64,000 nucleotides of DNA from an uncultured Clostridia bacterium (lineage in GTDB: Bacteria > Bacillota > Clostridia > TANB77 > CAG-508): assembly GCA_934169725.1 (NCBI GenBank), contig CAKPOF010000001.1, positions 1 through 64,000 of the forward strand, written 5' to 3'. The notes under the pieces were generated by a model that did not search any database, was not told where the DNA came from, and worked only from the letters and a program-made list of their open reading frames with translations. Every line of letters begins with the position of its first letter. The first letter of the stretch is position 1. Below, piece after piece: positions 36,166-43,382 of this stretch. The translations under genes were made by a program, and so were the position numbers.

Positions 36166-36169
36166 AAAA

Positions 36170-36199
36170 CCCTCGCATAATAATGCGAGGGCTTTTTTT
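36170..36199. terminator. Terminator between trmR and the RelA/SpoT-domain gene
   Basis: CCCTCGCAT (36170-36178) pairs with ATGCGAGGG (36183-36191), followed by CTTTTTTT; A runs on the other side let it work in both directions. It overlaps the 3' end of the minus-strand gene. Confidence 0.9.
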
Positions 36200-37067
36200 A
36201 AAGGAAGTTGAAAGGGTCGATAGATTCTCTTAGCCCGACAGAATCATCAATGTCTCCATTTTTTAAAACTGAAAATCCATCAATATGGATTTTTTTGTAG
36301 TCAATTTCAAAATTATTTAGTTCTGAATATCTACGTTCTTTATACAACTTATGTTGTCCTGATCCGTGTTCAGCCCTTAAATCCATTGCTTTGGTACGAA
36401 TTTGTAATTCGAATGTTAAACCATTTGGCTTCCGAACTACAGAATGTAAGCTTTGATAACCATTAAATTTTGGATTTTTTATATAATCCTTAACAAAGGG
36501 TTCAAATTTTGGATCAAGCACTGTATTTGTATTTTCAGGAATTATTATTTCCTTGTGTTTTTCAAAATCAAAATCAACATCTATTTTTGGTTCAGCTTCC
36601 AAAAATAAACAATGTTTTTTGATTATGAAATAATTCATAATTTCGTTTTGGAGTTCATAACATAAGTTAATATCTTCAGGCTTGTCAGTGGAACCATTAA
36701 GGATAATAATTCTAAAACCTAAAAGATCCAAAACTTTGTCTAAAGATAGTCCTTTTGTTAAATATAAGAGGTTTTTTTCATTTCTGCCAATCCAATCTTT
36801 CACCCGTCCCTTAAATTCGAGATGTTTGTTGTGCTCTTTGACCCAAGATCTTGCTTGTTGACTTTTATAGTCCTGAAAATCACGATCAAGTTCGCGAAGT
36901 TTATGAGTAGATAACATTTTTTCATTTTCTTCCAGTTTGTTAGCTAAAAGCAAATTATATACAGAACCTTCAGCTCTTAAATTTTCAATGTGCCGACGTT
37001 TTATGTCATCAATTGATGTTCCTTCATAAAGTGCCTTTCTAATATCAACAATATTGAAATTTTCCAT
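36198..37067 (-). CDS. RelA/SpoT nucleotidyltransferase-domain protein
   Basis: A 289-aa protein with a RelA_SpoT synthetase-type fold: HLEFKGRVKDWIGRNEKNLL, LDKVLDLLGFRIII (about 110-123), FNGYQSLHSVVRKPNGLTF and ELQIRTKAMDLRAEHGSG. No HD hydrolase, TGS or ACT domain, so it is a small stand-alone enzyme: either a small alarmone synthetase or a toxic ToxSAS/CapRel-type enzyme. No partner antitoxin is seen beside it. Base and codon use differ from neighbours (three in-frame CGG codons: 25, 88, 212), suggesting transfer. It sits between trmR and trhP in opposite orientation. SD AAAGGAGG precedes ATG. Confidence 0.8.
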   Translation of the reverse strand: MENFNIVDIRKALYEGTSIDDIKRRHIENLRAEGSVYNLLLANKLEENEKMLSTHKLRELDRDFQDYKSQQARSWVKEHNKHLEFKGRVKDWIGRNEKNLLYLTKGLSLDKVLDLLGFRIIILNGSTDKPEDINLCYELQNEIMNYFIIKKHCLFLEAEPKIDVDFDFEKHKEIIIPENTNTVLDPKFEPFVKDYIKNPKFNGYQSLHSVVRKPNGLTFELQIRTKAMDLRAEHGSGQHKLYKERRYSELNNFEIDYKKIHIDGFSVLKNGDIDDSVGLRESIDPFNFL

Positions 37068-37153
37068 TTTGTTGTTCCTCCTTTAAAATAGTAATGTGAA
37101 TTGGTTATGTTAATTATACCAAAAATTTGATAAAAAGTAAAATGACAAAAGAA

Positions 37154-37182
37154 TTGACATAATAAAGTTTAGAATATATAAT
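37154..37182 (+). promoter_or_regulatory. Promoter of trhP
   Basis: Consensus TTGACA (37154-37159), a 17-bp spacer and TATAAT (37177-37182). Confidence 0.8.
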
Positions 37183-37248
37183 GTTATAGATAATTTATAG
37201 TTATAGATAATCTTAAAAATCTAAATAAAATAATAAGGAATGAAAAAA

Positions 37249-38478
37249 ATGAAAAAAGTAGAATTATTAGCACCAGCAGGATCTTATGAAAAAGCAAAGA
37301 TAGCATTTTTGTATGGAGCAGATGCAGTATATTGTGGTACATCATCATTATCATTAAGAACAAGAGCTGATATGGAAAATGATGATTTAGAAAAAACAGT
37401 AAAATATGCACATAGTATAGGAAAAAAAGTATATGTAACATTGAATATTTTTGCATGGGATGACAAATATGATGAAATAATAGAAATGTCTAAAAAATTA
37501 GAAGATTTAAAACCAGATGGAATAATAGTTGCAGATGGTGGAGTTGTAGATATATTAAGAGAATATGCACCAAGTGTGAAATTAAATATAAGTACACAAG
37601 CTAATATTGTTAGTTTACATTCAGCTAATTTTTGGTATCATAATGGTGCAAAAAGAATGATAATGGCAAGAGAAATGAATAAAGAGCAATTAAAATATAT
37701 TATGGAAAACAAACCAAAGGAAATGGAAATAGAAATATTTATTCATGGAGCAATATGTTTTGCGTTTTCAGGTAGATGTTTTTTAAGTGATTTTTTATCA
37801 TGTAGAAGTGCAAATTTAGGTGATTGTGCACAAAGTTGCAGATGGTCATATAATTTATATGCAGAAGAAAAAAACAATCCAGGAGAAATGATGCCAATAG
37901 AAACAAGTGAATATGGTACTAGTATATTTTCTTCAAAAGATTTATGTTTAATAAAAGAAATTCCAGAAATAATTGACATGGGAGTTGATAGTCTAAAAAT
38001 TGAGGGAAGATTAAAAACAGAGTACTATTTAGCAAGCGTTATAGGTACTTATAGAAATGCTATAGATGATTACGAAAAAGATCCAGAAGGGTATAATTAT
38101 ACAAAATATTTAAAAGAATTGGAAAAGGTAAAAACAAGAGGATTAACAACTTTTTATTTTAATGATAGAAATAATAAAGATATTCAAGAATATGGTGGTA
38201 GACAATATAATGAAAATTATGAATATGGTGGAAAAGTAGTAAATTATGAGAAAGAAAAATCTGTTATAGAAATAAAAAATAAATTACAAATAGGTGATGA
38301 AATGGAAGTATTAGTTCCATTTAAATTAGAACCTGAAAAATTTATAATAGAAAAATTATGGGATTATGAAACTGGAGAAGAAATAGATAGTATAAGTCCA
38401 GGAGTAAAAGGACAAAAGGTTTTAATAAAATTACCAATAAAATGTCAAAAAGATTGGATAATTAGAAGAAAAAAATAA
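37249..38478 (+). CDS. trhP: U32 peptidase-family tRNA hydroxylation protein (TrhP-like)
   Basis: 410 aa from ATG 37249 (AAGGA 9 nt upstream; ATG 37240 would overlap the SD). U32 family: ELLAPAGSYEKAKIAFLYGA, ADGGVVDILREYAP, the signature EIFIHGAICFAFSGRCFLSD and a cysteine set (CRSANLGDCAQSCRW), then LKIEGRLKTEYYLASVIG and a C-terminal beta domain. These proteins hydroxylate U34 of tRNA using prephenate, supplying the substrate of TrmR, which is encoded 1.1 kb upstream on the same strand. Confidence 0.85.
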   Translation: MKKVELLAPAGSYEKAKIAFLYGADAVYCGTSSLSLRTRADMENDDLEKTVKYAHSIGKKVYVTLNIFAWDDKYDEIIEMSKKLEDLKPDGIIVADGGVVDILREYAPSVKLNISTQANIVSLHSANFWYHNGAKRMIMAREMNKEQLKYIMENKPKEMEIEIFIHGAICFAFSGRCFLSDFLSCRSANLGDCAQSCRWSYNLYAEEKNNPGEMMPIETSEYGTSIFSSKDLCLIKEIPEIIDMGVDSLKIEGRLKTEYYLASVIGTYRNAIDDYEKDPEGYNYTKYLKELEKVKTRGLTTFYFNDRNNKDIQEYGGRQYNENYEYGGKVVNYEKEKSVIEIKNKLQIGDEMEVLVPFKLEPEKFIIEKLWDYETGEEIDSISPGVKGQKVLIKLPIKCQKDWIIRRKK

Positions 38479-38529
38479 TATAAAAATTAATAAAAATAAG
38501 TAATAATATGAAAGATGTCATAGTATATA

Positions 38530-38572
38530 ATAAACATATTAACTAGTATTGCTAACTAGTTGATATGTTTTA
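38530..38572. repeat. Imperfect hairpin downstream of trhP
   Basis: AAACATATTAACTAG pairs with CTAGTTGATATGTTT. It could serve as a factor-independent terminator for trhP although the T tract is poor. Confidence 0.5.
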
Positions 38573-38633
38573 TTAATTATTTGTTTCAATTTTATGTGGT
38601 AAATATCTTTTATTTTGTGTTATAATAGTATTC

Positions 38634-38704
38634 ATAAGTGATTTAAATCTCCTTTATATAGTTTTTGTTTTGCAATTCAATTATATATGATTTAAATCAC
38701 TTAT
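38634..38704. repeat. Perfect 16-bp inverted repeat flanking 39 bp
   Basis: ATAAGTGATTTAAATC (38634-38649) and GATTTAAATCACTTAT (38689-38704) are exact reverse complements around an AT-rich 39-bp centre. It lies between trhP and the 3' end of sigK; apart from this and the hairpin at 38530 the 38479-38754 gap shows nothing. Confidence 0.7.
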
Positions 38705-38754
38705 TCAATTTTTATTTATTTTGTTTCACATCAATTGTAACACTACAAAGAAAA

Positions 38755-39465
38755 CTAATTTTTAAATTCTTTAGAAAGCTTTTTAATTGACTTAGTTTCG
38801 ATTCTAGAAACATAAGAACGAGAAATTCCAAGCATTTTAGCTATTTCATATTGAGTTTTAGGCTTATGTCCACCTAATCCAAATCTAAGTTCTAAAATTT
38901 TTTTCTCTCTGTCTTTTAGTATATTTTTCATTTTATCATAAAGTAATTTTATTTTTAGTTTTATATCAACTTCTTCTTCGATATTTCTTTCATCATTTTC
39001 CAATATCTCTTGTAAAGTAATAACATTATCATCTTTATCTTTACCAATTGGTTCATTTAAATATACTTCAGCGCCTAATTTTTTTGTGGCTCGTAGGTGC
39101 ATTAAAATTTCATTATCTATACAACGGGAAATATATGTAGATAGTTTAGAACCTTTATCAATATTAAAACTGTTAATTCCTTTTATTAGTCCGATTGTTC
39201 CTATTGAAATTAAATCATCTTGATCAACATTTGAAGTGGAGTATTTTTTTGTAATATGAGCTACAAGCCTTAAATTTCTTTCAATTAAAATATTTCTTGC
39301 ATCTTCATTACCATTTTTCATTTGAATTAAATACATTTTTTCTTCTTCAGAAGTAAGTGGCTCAGGAAATACGTTATTGTTTGAGATGTATCCGACTAAA
39401 AAAACAGAAGATTTTAAAAATTCTATAAATCCTAAAATAGTAGATATATATATTGCTGGGAACAT
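38755..39465 (-). CDS. sigK: Sporulation sigma factor SigK
   Basis: A 236-aa protein. N-terminal hydrophobic pro-sequence-like segment (IYISTILGFIEFLKSSVFLVGY) followed by FPEPLTSEEEKMYLIQMKNG, region 2 ([54 protein letters not shown]) and region 4 (EKKILELRFGL; YEIAKMLGISRSYVSRIETK). Late mother-cell sigma factor. It is unbroken, with no intervening skin element. SD GGAGGTG precedes ATG. Confidence 0.94.
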   Translation of the reverse strand: MFPAIYISTILGFIEFLKSSVFLVGYISNNNVFPEPLTSEEEKMYLIQMKNGNEDARNILIERNLRLVAHITKKYSTSNVDQDDLISIGTIGLIKGINSFNIDKGSKLSTYISRCIDNEILMHLRATKKLGAEVYLNEPIGKDKDDNVITLQEILENDERNIEEEVDIKLKIKLLYDKMKNILKDREKKILELRFGLGGHKPKTQYEIAKMLGISRSYVSRIETKSIKKLSKEFKN

Positions 39466-39623
39466 AAATGCACCTCCATATAATTTATTAAAAATTAAAA
39501 TATTTGCATAACAAATTATATGTTTTATAAAAATAAAAGTGCATGACCATAAAAATAAAAAGAATTAATAATAAAAAAGCATAATAATATAGTAATAGAT
39601 AATGAAAAATAAAGGAGAGTTGA

Positions 39624-40430
39624 ATGAATTATATTGTAAGTATTATAAAAGGAATTTTTATTGGAGCTGGTGCAATAGTACCAGGAGTGAGTAGTGGCGT
39701 TTTATGTGTTATATTTGGAATATATGAAAAATTATTAGATGCTGTTCTGGGCTTTTTTAAAGAAATAAAAAAAAATATAAAATTTTTACTGCCTATAGGA
39801 ATAGGTATATTAATAGGAATACTGTTATTTAGTAATCTTTTAAATTATTTATTAAGTGAATTTCCAGTACATACAAAATCAATATTTATAGGTTTAATCT
39901 TAGGTACTGTTCCTGCTTTATTTAAAGAAGTAAATACTAAAGAAAAATTTAAAATTCAAAATGTTGCATATATGATTATTGCACTTGGTGTTGGTTTAGG
40001 TTCAGTTATTCTAGAAAAAAAGATTAATGTTGTATATATAGAACAATTTAGTAATGTATATTTAATAATTTGTGGATTAGTAATGTCTTTAGGAATTATT
40101 ATACCAGGAGTTAGCAGTACGATTATATTGATGCTATTTGGTGTATATCCTATATATTTACAATCAATTGCTAATATGTATTTACCAGTGTTGATTCCAA
40201 TAGTTATAGGAGCAGTTTGTGGATGTATTATAGTTATGAAAATAACAAAGATGTTATTAAATAGGCATTATGGAAAAACATTTTATAGTATTATAGGTTT
40301 TACATTAGGATCAATTCTTGTGTTATTTCCTCAACATATTAATATGATAGAAATGATTATAAGTTTTTTATGTATAATATTAGGAATAATAATATCAAAT
40401 TCGCTAACAGTAACGACAAAGTCTTGTTAA
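39624..40430 (+). CDS. DUF368 membrane protein (polyprenyl-phosphate transporter, PopT-like)
   Basis: A 268-aa protein with about eight helices and two conserved half-repeats typical of DUF368: GIFIGAGAIVPGVSSGVLCV (about 11-30) and LGIIIPGVSSTIILMLFGVY (about 150-170). DUF368 proteins have been linked to recycling of undecaprenyl phosphate across the membrane. SD AAAGGAG precedes ATG. Monocistronic unit upstream of gltX. Confidence 0.85.
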   Translation: MNYIVSIIKGIFIGAGAIVPGVSSGVLCVIFGIYEKLLDAVLGFFKEIKKNIKFLLPIGIGILIGILLFSNLLNYLLSEFPVHTKSIFIGLILGTVPALFKEVNTKEKFKIQNVAYMIIALGVGLGSVILEKKINVVYIEQFSNVYLIICGLVMSLGIIIPGVSSTIILMLFGVYPIYLQSIANMYLPVLIPIVIGAVCGCIIVMKITKMLLNRHYGKTFYSIIGFTLGSILVLFPQHINMIEMIISFLCIILGIIISNSLTVTTKSC

Positions 40431-40452
40431 ATGAAAAAAAATATAGTATAAT
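40424..40452 (+). promoter_or_regulatory. Promoter of gltX
   Basis: TTGTTA (40424-40429), a 17-bp spacer and TATAAT (40447-40452). The -35 overlaps the stop of the upstream gene. Confidence 0.65.
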
Positions 40453-40501
40453 GTTTGACATAAAGATTAATAGAAAATACAAGGAAAAGAGGAAATTAAA
40501 A

Positions 40502-42142
40502 ATGGATTATAAAGATTTAGCAAACTTAATATTTCCAGATGCTAAGGAAATTAGTTATTATGAAGAAAAATATCCAGAAAGAAATTTACCAGAAGGAGCA
40601 ATAGTAACAAGATATGCACCAAGTCCAACAGGATTTATGCATATAGGTGGATTATATCAAGCTTTAATTGCTATGAAAGTATCAAAACAAACAGGTGGAG
40701 TATTTTTCTTAAGAGTTGAAGATACAGATCAAAAAAGAGAAGTTGAAAATGGTGTAAAAGAAATAATAAGTTCTTTAAAAGATTTTGGATTAGAACCAGA
40801 TGAAGGTATGATTTCTGAAAGTGAAGATAAAGGGATTTATGGGCCATACAAACAAAGTCAAAGAAAAGAAATATATCAAGCATATGCTAAATATTTAATT
40901 GAACAAGGAAAAGCATATCCATGTTTTTGTACACCAGAAGAGGGCGAAGAAATAAGAGCTAAACAAGAAAAAGCTAAGATAAGACCAGGGTATTATGGAG
41001 TATGGGCTAAATGTAGAAATTTAACAGTAGAAGAATCAATAGAAAAAATAAAAAATGGAGAAAAATATATAATAAGATTTAAATCTCCAGGAAGAGAAGA
41101 CAAAAAAATAAAACATCATGATGTAATAAAAGGAAATGTTGATTTCCCAGAAAATGATCAAGATATAGTTATAATAAAAGCAGATGGTTTACCAACATAC
41201 CATTTTGCACATGCTATAGATGATCATTTAATGCATACAACACATGTAATAAGAGGGGATGAATGGCTATCTTCAGTACCATTACATTTGCAACTATTTC
41301 ATGAGTTAGGATTTAAAGCTCCAAAATATGCACATATAGCTCCAATAATGAAAAATGATGAAGGAAATAAAAGAAAATTAAGCAAAAGAAAAGATCCAGA
41401 AGCTGCTGTAAGTTATTATGCAGAAGAAGGAATACCAGCAGAAGCAGTTAAAGAATATTTATTAAATATTGCAAATTCAACATTTGAAAATTGGAGAAGA
41501 GCTAATAAAGATAAGTCAATAGATGAATTTAACTTACAATTAAATAAAATGAGTGTAAGTGGAGCATTATTTGATATGGTAAAATTATTAGATGTATCAA
41601 AAACAGTTATATCAAAAATGACAGCAGAAGAAGTATATGAAAATTCTATAAATTGGGCTAAAAAATATGATTCTGAATTAGAAAAATTACTAGAAAATAA
41701 AGAATATGCTTTAAAAATATTTGGAATAGAAAGAGGAAACAAAAAACCAAGAAAAGATATTTCTAAATGGTCAGATGTAAAAGAAAGTATAGAATATATG
41801 TATGACGAAAAATTCTTAAAAGAAGAGATGGAGCATCCATATCAAGTAATTAATGATAAAAATGATATAGATGAAATACTGAAATTATATGTAGAAAAAT
41901 ACTATGATGAAAATGATGACAAACAAACATGGTTTAACAAAATAAAAGAATTAGCAGGAAGTTTAGGATATGCAAAAGAAGTAAAAGAATATAAAGCTAA
42001 TCCAGATGCATATAAAGCACATGTTGGGGATGTAAGTACTGTATTAAGAGTAAAATTAACAGGAAGAACAAATACACCTGATATGTATGAAATAATGCAA
42101 GTATTAGGAAAAGATAGTGTACAAAAAAGATTAAGTAAATAA
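40502..42142 (+). CDS. gltX: Glutamyl-tRNA synthetase
   Basis: 546 aa from ATG 40502 (GAGGAAA just upstream; a longer frame from 40370 runs through the promoter and is rejected). Class I HIGH motif in APSPTGFMHIGG (39-50), LRVEDTDQKREV, FAHAIDDHLM, IRGDEWLSSVPLHLQLF and the KMSKS equivalent KRKLSKRKDP. Slightly longer than the usual 480-500 aa. Charges tRNA-Glu, and in such organisms often tRNA-Gln for later amidation. Confidence 0.93.
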   Translation: MDYKDLANLIFPDAKEISYYEEKYPERNLPEGAIVTRYAPSPTGFMHIGGLYQALIAMKVSKQTGGVFFLRVEDTDQKREVENGVKEIISSLKDFGLEPDEGMISESEDKGIYGPYKQSQRKEIYQAYAKYLIEQGKAYPCFCTPEEGEEIRAKQEKAKIRPGYYGVWAKCRNLTVEESIEKIKNGEKYIIRFKSPGREDKKIKHHDVIKGNVDFPENDQDIVIIKADGLPTYHFAHAIDDHLMHTTHVIRGDEWLSSVPLHLQLFHELGFKAPKYAHIAPIMKNDEGNKRKLSKRKDPEAAVSYYAEEGIPAEAVKEYLLNIANSTFENWRRANKDKSIDEFNLQLNKMSVSGALFDMVKLLDVSKTVISKMTAEEVYENSINWAKKYDSELEKLLENKEYALKIFGIERGNKKPRKDISKWSDVKESIEYMYDEKFLKEEMEHPYQVINDKNDIDEILKLYVEKYYDENDDKQTWFNKIKELAGSLGYAKEVKEYKANPDAYKAHVGDVSTVLRVKLTGRTNTPDMYEIMQVLGKDSVQKRLSK

Positions 42143-42180
42143 TAATTTTTTACGTCAATACTAATAAGGAGGAAAAGTTT

Positions 42181-42378
42181 ATGCAATATCAAATTGGTGA
42201 TATAGTAAGAACAAAAAAAGTACATCCTTGTGGAAGTAAACTATGGGAAGTAGTTAGGGTTGGTGTTGATTTTAAATTAAAATGTCAAGGATGTGGACAT
42301 GTTGTTGTTTTACCTAGAGAAAAAGCATTAAAGATAATAACAAAATTAGAGAAAAGAATACAAAATGATACACAATAA
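42181..42378 (+). CDS. DUF951 family protein
   Basis: A 65-aa protein: YQIGDIVRTKKVHPCGSKLW, a possible zinc site with CQGCGHVV, and LPREKALKII. Matches the small DUF951 proteins of Firmicutes; function unknown. AAGGAGG precedes ATG, 38 bp after gltX, so co-transcription is likely. Confidence 0.85.
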   Translation: MQYQIGDIVRTKKVHPCGSKLWEVVRVGVDFKLKCQGCGHVVVLPREKALKIITKLEKRIQNDTQ

Positions 42379-42446
42379 AAGAAATATCGACATAATATAT
42401 ATTATAGTATTAAATATAATATATACTATAGTGGAGGTGACAGTTT

Positions 42447-42704
42447 ATGGAACCAGAAGATATGAAATATTGTTGTACAAAAGGGAAAAGAGACAACAAA
42501 AATTGTAGTTGTATTGCAATAATTGCAGGAATATTAATAACATTATTAGTGGGAGCAATTGGTTTAATATTAGGCGTATTTTATGCAAGTACTCTAATTG
42601 GAAATTTAGCTGTATTAATATTAGGTGCAGTTATTATTGGAATATTAACAATATTATCATTAATATATAGAATATGTATTTGCAAAAAGAATAAATATTG
42701 TTGA
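42447..42704 (+). CDS. Small Cys-rich two-helix membrane protein, unknown
   Basis: An 85-aa protein, not recognised. Cysteines cluster at both ends (KYCCTKGKRDNKNCSC and YRICICKKNKYC) around two glycine-rich helices (IAIIAGILITLLVGAIGLIL; LAVLILGAVIIGILTILSLI). With both ends on one membrane face the two clusters could form a single metal or disulfide site. SD GGAGGTGA precedes ATG. Confidence 0.65.
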   Translation: MEPEDMKYCCTKGKRDNKNCSCIAIIAGILITLLVGAIGLILGVFYASTLIGNLAVLILGAVIIGILTILSLIYRICICKKNKYC

Positions 42705-42737
42705 AAAAGGCATGTTAGTTAATCTAACATGCTTTTC
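42705..42737. terminator. Terminator between convergent genes
   Basis: AAAAGGCATGTTAG pairs with CTAACATGCTTTT with one bulged base. It serves the 42447 gene and overlaps the 3' end of engB. Confidence 0.75.
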
Positions 42738-43319
42738 TCTGTATAATTTTCTATAAAATCAAATACATCTTCTTTATAAATTTTTCTTTCAGAAGAAAAT
42801 GGAAGAGTAGTAATATCACCAATTGGGTTTAATTCTTTTTGCAATTTTTTAACTGCATCATCAACTTTAGTAATAGCAATTTTATCAGCTTTGTTTGCAA
42901 GAATCAAACAAGGAAGTCCAGAAGAAATAATGTAATTATACATAAGTTTGTCATTAGCAGTTGGCGAATGTCTAATGTCAACTAAGAATATAATTAAACT
43001 AATTTCTTTTCTATTAAAAAGATAATGTTCTATAAATTTTCCTACTTGGGCTTGTTCTTTTTTAGACATTTTGCTATATCCATATCCAGGTAAATCTACA
43101 AAGTAAAAAGAATTATCAATATTATAAAAATTAATTTGTCTAGTTTTTCCGTGGTTCACTACTTGTCCTAGCTAATTTTTTTCTATTAATCATAGTATTA
43201 ATAAAACTAGATTTTCCAACATTAGATTTTCCAACTAATACAATTTCAGGAAAATTATTATTAGGGTATTGTTTTGGACTCACAGCTGATATTTCAAATT
43301 TTGGTTCAATTATTTTCAT
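42719..43319 (-). CDS. engB: Ribosome biogenesis GTPase EngB/YsxC, requires +1 frameshift at CGG (extra base at 43151)
   Basis: ATG 43319 encodes [19 protein letters not shown] with P-loop GKSNVGKS (30-37) and [13 protein letters not shown]. The zero frame then reads CGG AAA AAC TAG and ends at 59 aa. Skipping the C (complement of g43151) gives GGA AAA ACT AGA CAA, that is [20 protein letters not shown], with the G3 motif DLPGYG and G4 NKAD, to a normal 199-aa end. EngB is needed for 50S assembly, so real loss is unlikely. Third case of the C-before-GGA break. Its start site uses a hairpin-spaced SD. Confidence 0.92.
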
Positions 43320-43357
43320 ATATTTTTTTGTATAATATAAATATTATACTCTCCTTT
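43317..43357 (-). promoter_or_regulatory. Ribosome site with hairpin between SD and start (engB)
   Basis: On the minus strand AAAGGAG (43357-43351) is 31 nt from ATG 43319. A perfect 8-bp hairpin GTATAATA-ttta-TATTATAC (43349-43330) fills it, leaving 11 nt. The nearest alternative SD is absent. Confidence 0.75.
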
Positions 43358-43382
43358 CAAATTATATAATTAATAGATTTAT

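Noticed and set aside
40370..42142. 590-aa reading of gltX
   Set aside because: The extension overlaps the upstream gene and the promoter; ATG 40502 has an SD and fits the family.
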